Assembly (NCBI GenBank): GCA_020831885.1
Contig: JAFIFU010000021.1
Span: 1 to 51,645, forward strand
DNA length: 51,645 nt
Source: Ectothiorhodospiraceae bacterium
GTDB taxonomy: Bacteria; Pseudomonadota; Gammaproteobacteria; Nitrococcales; Aquisalimonadaceae
Direction of reading: 5' to 3'
Shown here: positions 26,131-34,183 of the stretch, in pieces
Layout: each line of letters begins with the position of its first letter
Position numbering within the stretch: position 1 is the first letter of the stretch
Position numbers and translations under genes: made by a program
The notes under the pieces: generated by a model
Told to the model about the DNA's origin: nothing
The model's database searches: none
Seen by the model: only the letters and a program-made list of their open reading frames with translations

Positions 26131-27117
26131 ATGCGTGCCATGCGACTCCATCGGGCCGGGGAACCGCTGGTGCTGGAGGAGATCCCTCGTCCGCAGCCCG
26201 GCGCTGGCGAGGTATTGGTGCAGGTGCTGGCCTGTGGCGTGTGCCGCACCGATCTCCATGTGGTGGACGGGGAACTCACCGAACCGAAGCTGCCCCTGGT
26301 TCCCGGCCATGAGATTGTCGGCCGGGTAGATGCGCTGGGTGAGGGCGTCAGCGGTTTCGAAACCGGCGATCTGGTGGGCGTACCCTGGCTGGGCTGGACC
26401 TGCGGGGAATGCGATCAATGTAGGGCTGGCCGTGAGAACCTGTGTGTCCGGGCCGAGTTTACCGGCTACACGCGGAACGGCGGCTACGCCGAGTTCACGG
26501 TGGCCGACGCCCGTTACTGTTTCCCGGTCAGCGGTTACACGCCGGAAGCGGCGGCGCCGCTGCTCTGCGCCGGGCTGATCGGCTACCGGTCCTGGCGCAT
26601 GGCCGGTGGCGAGGAGCCGCGACGACTGGGGATCTACGGTTTCGGGGCGGCAGCCCATATCCTGGCGCAGGTGGCGGTGGCCAAGGGACAGGCGTTCTAC
26701 GCCTTCACCAGGCCGGGGGATACCCAGGCCCAGGATTTCGCCCGGCGACTGGGTGCGGTCTGGGCGGGCAGTGCCGATGAGCAGCCGCCGTCCCCGCTGG
26801 ATGCGGCCATCCTGTTTGCTCCTGTGGGGGATCTGGTGCCCACCGCGCTCTCTCATGTGCGGCCCGGCGGGCGGGTGGTCAGCGGCGGCATCCACATGTC
26901 GGATATCCCCTCCTTTCCCTACCGTCTGCTCTGGGAAGAACGCAGCCTCCATTCGGTGGCCAATCTCACCCGCCGGGACGGCGAGGAATTCCTGGCACTG
27001 GCGCCGACGGTGCCGGTGGAAACGGAAACCCGGCCTTATCCGCTGGCGCAGGCGAACCAGGCACTGAATGACCTGCGCCACGGACGTTTCACCGGCGCCG
27101 CCGTGCTGATCCCCTGA
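26131..27117 (+). CDS. Zinc-binding alcohol dehydrogenase family protein
   Basis: 328 residues (from MRAMRLHRAG). Catalytic zinc ligands C38 and H60-E61 and structural zinc ligands C91, C94, C97, C105 (CGECDQCRAGRENLC) are in place; the nucleotide-binding segment reads IYGFGAAAHILAQVAVAKG. The family oxidises alcohols or reduces aldehydes with NAD(P)(H). An upstream in-frame ATG at 26119 directly abuts AAGGGG and is too close to use it, so 26131 is preferred. Nearly abuts the convergent thioesterase gene (4 bases between stops). Confidence 0.9.
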   Translation: MRAMRLHRAGEPLVLEEIPRPQPGAGEVLVQVLACGVCRTDLHVVDGELTEPKLPLVPGHEIVGRVDALGEGVSGFETGDLVGVPWLGWTCGECDQCRAGRENLCVRAEFTGYTRNGGYAEFTVADARYCFPVSGYTPEAAAPLLCAGLIGYRSWRMAGGEEPRRLGIYGFGAAAHILAQVAVAKGQAFYAFTRPGDTQAQDFARRLGAVWAGSADEQPPSPLDAAILFAPVGDLVPTALSHVRPGGRVVSGGIHMSDIPSFPYRLLWEERSLHSVANLTRRDGEEFLALAPTVPVETETRPYPLAQANQALNDLRHGRFTGAAVLIP

Positions 27118-27121
27118 GCGT

Positions 27122-27925
27122 TCAGCCCTCCAGCAGCATGGCCAGCTGACGCGAGCGGGCCACCAGAGCGCCGGTCTCGTCCCAGAGTTCCCCGTCCTCC
27201 ACCAGCAGACCGTTGTGCAGGTCCTGGGTATGGAAGCGCGCCGCGATCCAGCCCGGCGCCGGACGGCGACGGACCTGTACGGTCAGCTCCAGCGTCGGCA
27301 CCCAGCCCACGCGCCCCAGCAGACTGAACACGGCGGGCGGGAAGGCATCGGCGAACAGCGGCAGGGCGGCGGCATCCGTGGGCCGGCCGTCCAGGAAGCG
27401 CACCCAGCCGGCGATCTCGGCACGGCCCGCCGCACCGGGCTCAGCGTACTCCGGCGCCATACGCAGTTCCAGCCGGGAGTTGATGGGCAGATCGATACCC
27501 TGATCCTCGCCGCTACGGGTGTGACAGTGTTCCGGCGGCGCCAGCTGAACCGGGGGCAGGCTCAGGGTCGGGCGTCCGGCGTCGGCCGCATCGGAGAGGT
27601 CACCAAAGGCCGCCAGGCATCGGAGGCGTTCCTTGCCGTCCTGGTGCAATGAGGCCGCCGTGTTCACCGTGCGCCGGCCGCTGCGGACAAGTTCCGTGCG
27701 GATCTCCGCGTCCTGACCGGCCACGCCCGGGCGCAGGTAGTGGGTGGTCACGGTCACCGGATCCTCCCGCCCGGCCAGTTGCGCCATGGCGCGGATCAGG
27801 CTGGCGGCGGCGTAGCCGCCATTGGGCTTGTCGCCGATGTTCCATGCCGGGTGCAGATGGGTGCGGTAGCGCCCGGATGAATGCTCTACCACCGCGGTTT
27901 CCATGTCGAATTGCCACTGTGTCAT
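27122..27925 (-). CDS. Thioesterase family protein (TesB-like double hotdog)
   Basis: 267 residues. NIGDKPNGGYAAASLIRAM (about 30-48) is the first hotdog helix motif of the acyl-CoA thioesterase/TesB-like group, VTVTTHYLRPG follows, and PTLELTVQVRRRPAPGW with a second hotdog completes the fold. Predicted to hydrolyse an acyl-CoA. It begins 28 bases after modC and may be read through from the mod operon, though no functional link to molybdate is known. Confidence 0.85.
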   Translation of the reverse strand: MTQWQFDMETAVVEHSSGRYRTHLHPAWNIGDKPNGGYAAASLIRAMAQLAGREDPVTVTTHYLRPGVAGQDAEIRTELVRSGRRTVNTAASLHQDGKERLRCLAAFGDLSDAADAGRPTLSLPPVQLAPPEHCHTRSGEDQGIDLPINSRLELRMAPEYAEPGAAGRAEIAGWVRFLDGRPTDAAALPLFADAFPPAVFSLLGRVGWVPTLELTVQVRRRPAPGWIAARFHTQDLHNGLLVEDGELWDETGALVARSRQLAMLLEG

Positions 27926-27953
27926 AAGGGTTCCCGTTGCATTGTCGGGCTGG

Positions 27954-29063
27954 TCAACCGTCTCCCGGCCCGGCCGTGTCCATGATGTGTATGCCCTTGC
28001 GGAGCAGAGAGACGGCGGCCTCCGCCCCCGGCTCCAGCCCGTTGCGTTGGGCTGCGTGGGTGGCCACGTTCAGGCGCAGGCTGTCGTCCGTGTGCCGGCA
28101 GCGCAGGGTGACCGAGGTCTGTGCGCCCAGGGGCACGCATTCCGCCACCGTACCGTGCACCGGGTTCTCCCGCTCCCCCAGGGAGGGGCGGCCGCGCCGG
28201 TGCAGCACGATGTCCGAATCGGGAATGTACCAGCTCACGGTGGTGCCGTGGGGCAGGTGAGTGGGCTTCTCCAGCTCCAGCCGCAGGGCACCCCAGGCCA
28301 GCCGCTCCGCGCCGTCGGCGCGGACGACGCTGCCGGTGAACACGTTGTGCCGGCCGAGCAGGCGAGCGACGTGGGGGCTGGCCGGCTGACGAAACAGGGT
28401 ATCCGGTGTGCCGGTCTGCAGACTGCGACCGTTGTGCAGCACGCAGATCCGGTCCGCCAGCCGCACCGCTTCCTGCAGGTCGTGGGTGACCAGAATAATG
28501 GGTATGCGGATGCTGCGACGGAGCAGCGCCAGTTCCCGCTGCAGCCGCTCGCGGGTCATCATGTCCACGGCGGAAAAGGGTTCGTCCAGGAGCAGTACCC
28601 GGGGGCCCCGGGCAAGAGCGCGGGCCACGGCCACCCGCTGTTGCTGGCCGCCCGAAAGCTGCCGGGGCAGCCGGTCTTCCAGCCCCTCCAGTCGCACCCG
28701 GGCCAGCAACTCCCGGGCCTGTTCGCGGCGCCACCGCAGGCTGCCCGAATCAATGGCCAGCACCAGATTGTCCAGCGCGCTCAGGTGCGGGAACAGGGCG
28801 TAATCCTGGAACACCAGCCCCACCCGGCGTTGCTGTGGCCGCAGGCGGATGCCGCGCTGGGTACAGAGCCAGGTTTCCGCGCCGCAGCGGACGAACCCGG
28901 TCCGGGTGCGATGCAGACCGGCGATGGCGCGCAGCACGGTGGACTTGCCGCTACCGGATGGCCCCACCAGGGCCAGCAATTCACCGCTGTCCACCTGCAG
29001 ATGCACATCCAGCGGAATGGGCCGGCCGGCCTGCAGTTCCACCACCAGGGCGCTAGCGGACAC
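27954..29063 (-). CDS. modC: Molybdate ABC transporter ATPase ModC
   Basis: 369 residues, GTG start behind GGAAGG, overlapping modB by 11 bases. Walker A GPSGSGKST, signature LSGGQQQRVAVARAL, Walker B VLLLDEPFSAVD and the H-loop LVTHD are intact. The C-terminal third resembles the molybdate-binding MOP/TOBE domain (VPLGAQTSVTLRC region). Third gene of modABC; powers molybdate uptake for molybdenum-cofactor enzymes. Confidence 0.93.
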   Translation of the reverse strand: MSASALVVELQAGRPIPLDVHLQVDSGELLALVGPSGSGKSTVLRAIAGLHRTRTGFVRCGAETWLCTQRGIRLRPQQRRVGLVFQDYALFPHLSALDNLVLAIDSGSLRWRREQARELLARVRLEGLEDRLPRQLSGGQQQRVAVARALARGPRVLLLDEPFSAVDMMTRERLQRELALLRRSIRIPIILVTHDLQEAVRLADRICVLHNGRSLQTGTPDTLFRQPASPHVARLLGRHNVFTGSVVRADGAERLAWGALRLELEKPTHLPHGTTVSWYIPDSDIVLHRRGRPSLGERENPVHGTVAECVPLGAQTSVTLRCRHTDDSLRLNVATHAAQRNGLEPGAEAAVSLLRKGIHIMDTAGPGDG

Positions 29064-29724
29064 TCACGACCTTCCTTCGGCCTGCAAGGCCGTACACGAT
29101 GGCAATGGCCACGAACGAGACAAGCAGCAGTAACAGGGACATGGCCCCGGCGGCCTCGTCATCAAAGGCCTGAACCCGGTCGTAGATGGCAATGGCGACG
29201 GTCTTGGTCTCGCCATCGATGGCGCCGCCCACCATCAGCACCACGCCGAACTCGCCGATGGTGTGCACGAAGGTCAGCACGAAGGCGGAGATCACCCCGG
29301 GCCAGACCAGCGGCAGTTCGATGCGCCAGAAGGTCCGCCAGCCGGAGAGTCCGGAACACCAGGCGGCCTCCCGCAGGTGCATGGGCACGGTCTCGAAGGC
29401 GCGCTGTACCGGTTGAATGGCGAAGGGCAGGTTGAAGATGATCGAGGCCAGCACGATGCCGGCGAAGCTGAAATTCAGGCCATCACCGGTCAGGCTCTGC
29501 CAGAGCTGACCCACCGGCATGTCGGTGCTGAAGCTCACCAGCAGGTAGTAGCCCAGCACCGTGGGCGGCAGCACCAGGGGCAGGGCAATCGCGGCTTCCA
29601 CGAACCCCCGGCCGCGGAACCGGCTGTAGGCCAGCCAGCGGCCCACCAGCAGACCGATGGGGATCAGGATCGACGTGGTCCAGGCGGCCAGTTCCAGGGA
29701 AAGGCGGAATGCCGTCCAGTCCAT
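29053..29724 (-). CDS. modB: Molybdate ABC transporter permease ModB
   Basis: 223 residues, five to six membrane helices. LPLVLPPTVLGYYLLV is a hallmark of ModB/CysT-type permeases, and the coupling loop MHLREAAWCSGLSGWRTFWR carries the EAA motif. The family PLVWPGVISAFVLTFVHTIG segment follows. Lies 6 bases downstream of modA and overlaps modC. Confidence 0.94.
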   Translation of the reverse strand: MDWTAFRLSLELAAWTTSILIPIGLLVGRWLAYSRFRGRGFVEAAIALPLVLPPTVLGYYLLVSFSTDMPVGQLWQSLTGDGLNFSFAGIVLASIIFNLPFAIQPVQRAFETVPMHLREAAWCSGLSGWRTFWRIELPLVWPGVISAFVLTFVHTIGEFGVVLMVGGAIDGETKTVAIAIYDRVQAFDDEAAGAMSLLLLLVSFVAIAIVYGLAGRRKVVSVR

Positions 29725-29730
29725 GAGTCC

Positions 29731-30522
29731 TCAGCCCTCGTCCGGAACCAGGAAACCGTAGGCGGCCAGCGTCCCGCGGGCCGCGTCCTGCTGCAGGTAG
29801 GCGTAGAAGGCGCGCGCCGTCTCCCCGGCGCCGCGGACCAGGACCATGCGCTGGCGCAACGGATTGTGGAAATCCTCCGGGATCAGAGCGTAGCTGCTGC
29901 GCCGATGGATCCTGGGTGCCAGCGCCAGTGAATAGGCCACGATGCCGCCGTCGGTTTCGCCGGACAGGGCGTAGCGGGCCGCCTGGGAGACGTTCTCGCC
30001 GAAGATCAGGTAGGGCTGGATCCGTTCCCATAGCCCGGCGGTCCGCAGTGCCTCCATGGCGGCGACACCATAGGGCGCATGCTCCGGATTGGCGATGGCG
30101 AAGCGGCGTATTTCGCCGGCCTCCAGTCGTTCACGCAAGTGTTCCAGGTTGCCATCGACGATGCCCGCGCCATCGTCAGAGCCGGTGAGGATGACGATCC
30201 GGCCGATGGCATAGAGTACACCGGCATCCTCGGTGTGGCCCTCACGGTGCAAAGCTTCCACGTAGGATTCATCGGCGGACAGATACAGCTCGAACGGCGC
30301 CCCCTGCGCGATCTGGCGGCGGAAGTTGCCGCTGGAGCCGAAGTTCAGCCGTACCGTTCTCCCGGTGTCATCCTGGAATTGTCCGGCGATTTCCTGCAGC
30401 GCGAACTGCAGATCGGACGCGGCGGCAATGACGGGCCGGTCCGCCTGGGCAGGCAGGCAGAACAGCAGTACGGTCAGGCCAGCCAGAACCCGCCATCCCC
30501 ACCGGCAGCGTGCCCGGAACAT
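29731..30522 (-). CDS. modA: Molybdate-binding periplasmic protein ModA
   Basis: 263 residues with signal peptide ending near AQA (about 26). VIAAASDLQFALQEIAGQF and LNFGSSGNFRRQIAQGAPF are the ModA ligand-binding signatures, with VAYSLALAP near the C-terminal hinge. ATG at 30522 follows a GAGGGG site; longer frames upstream run antisense to the MFS gene and are not real. First gene of modABC and divergent from the MFS transporter at 30670. Confidence 0.93.
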   Translation of the reverse strand: MFRARCRWGWRVLAGLTVLLFCLPAQADRPVIAAASDLQFALQEIAGQFQDDTGRTVRLNFGSSGNFRRQIAQGAPFELYLSADESYVEALHREGHTEDAGVLYAIGRIVILTGSDDGAGIVDGNLEHLRERLEAGEIRRFAIANPEHAPYGVAAMEALRTAGLWERIQPYLIFGENVSQAARYALSGETDGGIVAYSLALAPRIHRRSSYALIPEDFHNPLRQRMVLVRGAGETARAFYAYLQQDAARGTLAAYGFLVPDEG

Positions 30523-30551
30523 AGGTCGAATCCCCTCTTCCGAATGCGGCA

Positions 30552-30566
30552 CATGGTACCACCATG
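30552..30566. promoter_or_regulatory. Dyad in the modA/MFS divergent promoter region
   Basis: CATGGT-ACC-ACCATG is a 6+6 bp inverted repeat between the divergent modA and MFS genes. It could be an operator for either. It does not match the ModE consensus (TATATA-type dyad), and I see no molybdenum-cofactor riboswitch here. Confidence 0.3.
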
Positions 30567-30669
30567 CATGGGCGATGCCTGCGGTCGCGTGTTGCTCCGA
30601 CGCTGGCGCGGGGCTAAGGTGACACAATTGGTTCACATATAAGCAGAATAACCGCGGAGGAGTCCGGGC

Positions 30670-31917
30670 ATGCGATTCGGTGCGCAGCCCCTGTTCCATG
30701 GCTGGATCGTCGTGGCGGGGGCGTTTCTCACCATGTTCCTCGGCTTCGGGATCGTCTACAGCTTCGCCGCGTTCATCGATGCCCTGGAGACCGAGTTCGG
30801 TGCCTCGCGCACCGGCGTTTCGCTGGTTTACTCCGTGTCCAGCTTCCTCTACTTCAGTCTCGGTGCCCTCAGCGGCGTGGTAGCGGACCGGTTGGGGCCC
30901 CGCATCATGGTCTGTGTCGGTCTGCTCGCCGTGGGCATCGGTCTGATCGCGGCCAGTTTCGGCCAGAGCCTGTTGCTGGTGGGTGTGGCCTTCGCGCTGG
31001 GCACCGGGCTTGGCAATGGGCTGAGTTATGTGCCTTCGGTGGGAGCGGTGCAGCACTGGTTTGTACGCAAGCGCGGTTTCGCCTCCGGGCTGGCGGTGGC
31101 CGGAATTGGGGTGGGCATGCTGCTGATGCCTCCGTTGGCGGCGGCGCTGATCGGCGTGTTCGGCTGGCGGGTGGCCATGGCCGTGCTGGGGGTGCTGGCC
31201 TTGCTGGGAGCCCTGGTGGCCACGCTCATGGTGGAATCCTCCCCCCAGCGGCGCGGTTTGGGGCCGGATGGCGATCCCCCTCCGAAGGAAGCGCCCGCCG
31301 GCGGCCCCCTGCCCGGCACGCCCTGGGCCCAAGCGGTGCGCTCGCGTCCGTTCCGCCTGCTTTACCTGGCCTCGTTCCTGGTGGCGCTGGGGCTGTTTAT
31401 CCCCTTCGTGCATCTGGTGCCCTATGCCCAGGGGCAGGGAATCGGGCGGGCCCAGGCAGTGCTGTTGCTAAGCCTGGTGGGGGTGGGCAGCACCGCCGGG
31501 CGTTTCGTGCTGGGCGGGATCGCCGACCGGCTGGGGCGCCGTCGTGCCCTGGGGGGCATGCTGGTGGGATTGGCGGTGATGATGGCGTTCTGGGCGGTCG
31601 CCGACGGGTTCTGGGGGCTGGCGTTCTTCGCCGTGATCTACGGCTTGTTCTATGGCGGTTTCGTTGCCCTGATTCCGGCGCTGACCATGGATTACTTCGG
31701 TGCGCATAGTGTGTCCGGCCTGATCGGCGCCCTATACACCAGCGTGGCCGTGGGCACCTTCGCCGGGCCGGCGCTGGCCGGGGTGGCCTACGATCTACTG
31801 CAGGATTACACACTGCCCATCGTCCTGGCGGCAGTGGCCAATCTGCTGGCGGCAGGCTGCATGGCCTTGCTTTCGGAACCGGCCCAGTGGCGCGCGCAGG
31901 CGGAGGCCGGGGGCTGA
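30670..31917 (+). CDS. MFS transporter (OFA/monocarboxylate-like)
   Basis: 415 residues, 12 predicted helices. FHGWIVVAGAFLTMFLGFG and the SLVYSVSSFLYFSLGALSG loop are typical of the oxalate:formate/monocarboxylate transporter branch; GGIADRLGRRRALGG is the second-half MFS motif. Likely transports an organic anion by exchange or proton symport; substrate is unknown. GGAGGAG precedes the ATG. Confidence 0.87.
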   Translation: MRFGAQPLFHGWIVVAGAFLTMFLGFGIVYSFAAFIDALETEFGASRTGVSLVYSVSSFLYFSLGALSGVVADRLGPRIMVCVGLLAVGIGLIAASFGQSLLLVGVAFALGTGLGNGLSYVPSVGAVQHWFVRKRGFASGLAVAGIGVGMLLMPPLAAALIGVFGWRVAMAVLGVLALLGALVATLMVESSPQRRGLGPDGDPPPKEAPAGGPLPGTPWAQAVRSRPFRLLYLASFLVALGLFIPFVHLVPYAQGQGIGRAQAVLLLSLVGVGSTAGRFVLGGIADRLGRRRALGGMLVGLAVMMAFWAVADGFWGLAFFAVIYGLFYGGFVALIPALTMDYFGAHSVSGLIGALYTSVAVGTFAGPALAGVAYDLLQDYTLPIVLAAVANLLAAGCMALLSEPAQWRAQAEAGG

Positions 31918-32242
31918 GCCGGTCTCTGGCGGCCAAGCACGGGGTTCCGGAGGAGACACCCAGCTCCGTGTTGATGTGGCCTGATCGGGGGCTGGGGTTG
32001 TTAGGAGCCGACAAATGTCTCCCCGCCTCAAGCAGTTCCCCCATGAGCCGCTTGCCGGCCACGTCGTTCTTACAGATGGAGTACTGGATGCGCAGCCACT
32101 CCCGTGCCATCCGGGCGCTGTGCATGCGCCAGGCATAGGCCTCGGCGCCGGTGGCCAGTAGACGGAAGCCGTATTCGGCGTCCTGCGCGACCGGCACCCT
32201 GCTGATGACGCGCTTTTGACGGCAACCGGCGGGTGTGAAACG
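31918..32242. other. 325-base stretch without a confident gene; possible gene remnant
   Basis: On the minus strand from about 32197 to 31960 there is an open frame whose protein (including EAYAWRMHSARMAREWLRIQ and NDVAGKRLMGELLEAG) has normal amino-acid composition and is not the shadow of a neighbour until it enters the MFS gene. No start with a ribosome site is visible and I do not recognise it. It may be a decayed gene fragment. The promoter of the tetR-RND unit lies at the right end. Confidence 0.35.
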
Positions 32243-32263
32243 ATGCGGACGGACCAGTCAGTC
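32216..32263 (+). promoter_or_regulatory. Promoter and TetR-type operator of the RND efflux unit
   Basis: GACGGACCAGTCAGTC (32248-32263) fits the dyad GAC-N-GAC-NN-GTC-N-GTC exactly. A -35-like TTGACG (32216-32221) and a weak -10 AACGAT (32239-32244) at 17-bp spacing would start transcription on the operator. If so, the ATG at 32243 would precede the transcript and the true TetR start would be downstream. Confidence 0.5.
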
Positions 32264-32914
32264 ATTTATGCGTTTCATCATTCTGGGCAGGTGTTGGAAA
32301 TCGGGGAATCGGCCAAGGTGCGGCGCACGCGCAAGACACCGGAGGAACGCAGGAGGGAGTTGCTGGCGGCGGCGGCATCGGTATTCGCGCGGCGTGGCTA
32401 TCGTTCCGCCGACGTACAGGAGATTGCCGACCGGGCAGGTGTGGGTAAAGGCACCGTCTACCGCTACTTCGACACCAAGGAAGCCCTGTTCCGGGCGTCC
32501 ATCGCGAACCAGTTGGACGAGCTGGAAACCTGCGCACGTCAGGCCCGGGACCGGCATACGGATCCATTGGAGCGGCTTCGGGCAGCCATTCGGGCAGTGT
32601 TCGCCTATTTCGACGGGCATCCGGAGACCGTGGAACTGTTCATTCAGGAGCGGGCGGAGTTTCTCCACCGGGGTGTTCCCCTCTACTTTCTCCGCTCCGC
32701 GATGCGGCACGAGGAGTGGGCGTCCGAGTTCCGGGCACTCATTGCCGCCGGCCGCATGCGGGATATGCCGGTGGATGCGCTCATGGACGGGCTTGGTGAC
32801 CTGGTGTACGGCGCTGCCCTGTCGAGCACGGCATCGCCCCATCGACCATGTCTGGTGGACCGTTTCGACCAATTGTTCGAAATCTATTTGCACGGGGCAC
32901 TGGTGCAGTCCTGA
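32243..32914 (+). CDS. TetR/AcrR-family regulator of the RND efflux operon
   Basis: 223 residues from the ATG at 32243, or 207 from a GTG at 32291. Helix-turn-helix at about 43-90 of the longer form: LLAAAASVFARRGYRSADVQ and GVGKGTVYRYFDTKEALF. The helical C-terminal domain would bind an efflux substrate. A TetR-type palindrome overlaps the first codons of the long form, which favours the GTG start. Located 79 bases upstream of the adaptor gene on the same strand, so it is the probable local repressor. Confidence 0.88.
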   Translation: MRTDQSVIYAFHHSGQVLEIGESAKVRRTRKTPEERRRELLAAAASVFARRGYRSADVQEIADRAGVGKGTVYRYFDTKEALFRASIANQLDELETCARQARDRHTDPLERLRAAIRAVFAYFDGHPETVELFIQERAEFLHRGVPLYFLRSAMRHEEWASEFRALIAAGRMRDMPVDALMDGLGDLVYGAALSSTASPHRPCLVDRFDQLFEIYLHGALVQS

Positions 32915-32993
32915 CCGGGGGCGTTGGTACCGCGTGCGCTGGTGTCATTGCCCGTACCCATGGTCGTCGGACCGCTGTCTGTCTGGAGAGAAC

Positions 32994-34181
32994 ATGAAGA
33001 GAAATGCATCTTCCATGAACCAGCCGCTCCGTGGTCTCTGGCCTCGGGGGAGGTTCACCGGCGTTGCTGTCGCGTTGTTCGTTGCGTTCGCGTTGTCCGC
33101 CTGCGGGTCGGAGCAGAGCGGGGGCGCTGACCAGGCGTCGCCCCCGCCGACCGTGACCGTGGAAACGGTCTCTCCCCGGACCGTTCTCGTTGAGGGTGAA
33201 TATGCCGGGCGGGTCCGCGGTTCCCGGGAGGTGGAGGTGCGTGCCCGTGTCGAGGGGATACTGGAGGAACGCCTGTACACCGAAGGGCAGATTGTCGCGG
33301 AGGGGGAGGCCCTGTTCCGCATCGACCCGGAACCCTACGAGATCGCCGTTCGCAGCGCGGAGGCCGAGCGCGCCAATGCCGCTGCTAACCTGGACCAGGC
33401 CAAGCGCGACTGGGAACGGATCTCCGGACTCTACGAGCGGGATGCAGTCAGTCGGCGGGAACGTGATCAGGCGCTGACCAATCGCCAACTGGCGGAGGCG
33501 CGGATGGCGCTGACGGATGCCGCAGTGGCCGATGCGCGCCGCAACCTCCGGTACACGGAGGTGCAGGCTCCGGTATCCGGTGTCACCGGTCTGGAGGTGT
33601 TGCCGGAGGGCAGCCTCATCGAGCGTGGCACCTTGCTCACGACCCTGACCCAGCATGATCCGGTGCATGTCCGCTTTGCCTTGCCGGAGAATGACGCCGC
33701 CGTCCAGAGGGTGGCGCGGCATGCCATGGTGCGCGGAAATGATGCCGGGCATCGTTATGCGGCGCGGATCAGGCTACCGGATGGTCGCCGGTATCCCGGC
33801 CAGGGGGAAATTGACTTCACCGCCAGCACCATCGACCCGCGTACCGGGACGGTCACCGCCCGGGCCGTGTTCCCGAATCCGGACGGGGCGCTGGTTCCCG
33901 GCCAGTTTGTCCGCGTCACCGTGGGATTGCAGGAGCTGGAGGCGGTGTTTCTGATCGACCAGCGGGCTGTCGGTGAGGGACCTGACGGGCCACAGGTCTT
34001 CGTGGTGGACGACGCGGATACCGCCCGCGTACGCGCTCTTGCGCTGGGCCCCGTTGTGGATGGCCGGCAGGTGGTCCTGGACGGCCTGGAGTCCGGGGAC
34101 CGCGTGGTGGTGAACGGTCAGGTGTCGCTGAGCGACGGTGCCGAAGTCCGGTCAGTGCAGCCCGCCCACGGGGAGGATTAG
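32994..34181 (+). CDS. RND efflux periplasmic adaptor lipoprotein (AcrA-like)
   Basis: 395 residues. Lipoprotein signal with LSAC (C37), then lipoyl-like half ([20 protein letters not shown]), coiled-coil hairpin (about 110-170), second half ([19 protein letters not shown]) and beta-barrel plus membrane-proximal domains ([20 protein letters not shown]). Bridges the RND pump and the outer-membrane channel. ATG at 32994 follows GGAGAG; the frame stays open far upstream across tetR but this is antagonised by the clear signal peptide here. Two bases separate its stop from the RND gene. Confidence 0.93.
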   Translation: MKRNASSMNQPLRGLWPRGRFTGVAVALFVAFALSACGSEQSGGADQASPPPTVTVETVSPRTVLVEGEYAGRVRGSREVEVRARVEGILEERLYTEGQIVAEGEALFRIDPEPYEIAVRSAEAERANAAANLDQAKRDWERISGLYERDAVSRRERDQALTNRQLAEARMALTDAAVADARRNLRYTEVQAPVSGVTGLEVLPEGSLIERGTLLTTLTQHDPVHVRFALPENDAAVQRVARHAMVRGNDAGHRYAARIRLPDGRRYPGQGEIDFTASTIDPRTGTVTARAVFPNPDGALVPGQFVRVTVGLQELEAVFLIDQRAVGEGPDGPQVFVVDDADTARVRALALGPVVDGRQVVLDGLESGDRVVVNGQVSLSDGAEVRSVQPAHGED

Positions 34182-34183
34182 CG

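Noticed and set aside
23602-27081. A 1159-codon minus-strand open frame spanning tetR, aidB and the alcohol dehydrogenase
   Set aside because: It is antisense to three well-supported genes, has no family motifs, and is biased toward His, Arg, Gly and Pro as expected from reverse frames in high-GC DNA. It even reads through the intergenic repeat.
27903-29435. A 510-codon plus-strand open frame over modC and modB
   Set aside because: Antisense to molybdate transporter genes with intact motifs; ends in a low-complexity Arg/Pro run.
30523-30669. ModE operator or molybdenum-cofactor riboswitch before modA
   Set aside because: The ModE consensus dyad is missing and the 147-base gap shows no riboswitch-like conserved core; only an unrelated small dyad at 30552-30566 is present.
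30523-31413. N-terminal extension of ModA by about 297 codons
   Set aside because: It would run antisense through the MFS gene; a proper signal peptide and ribosome site start at 30522.
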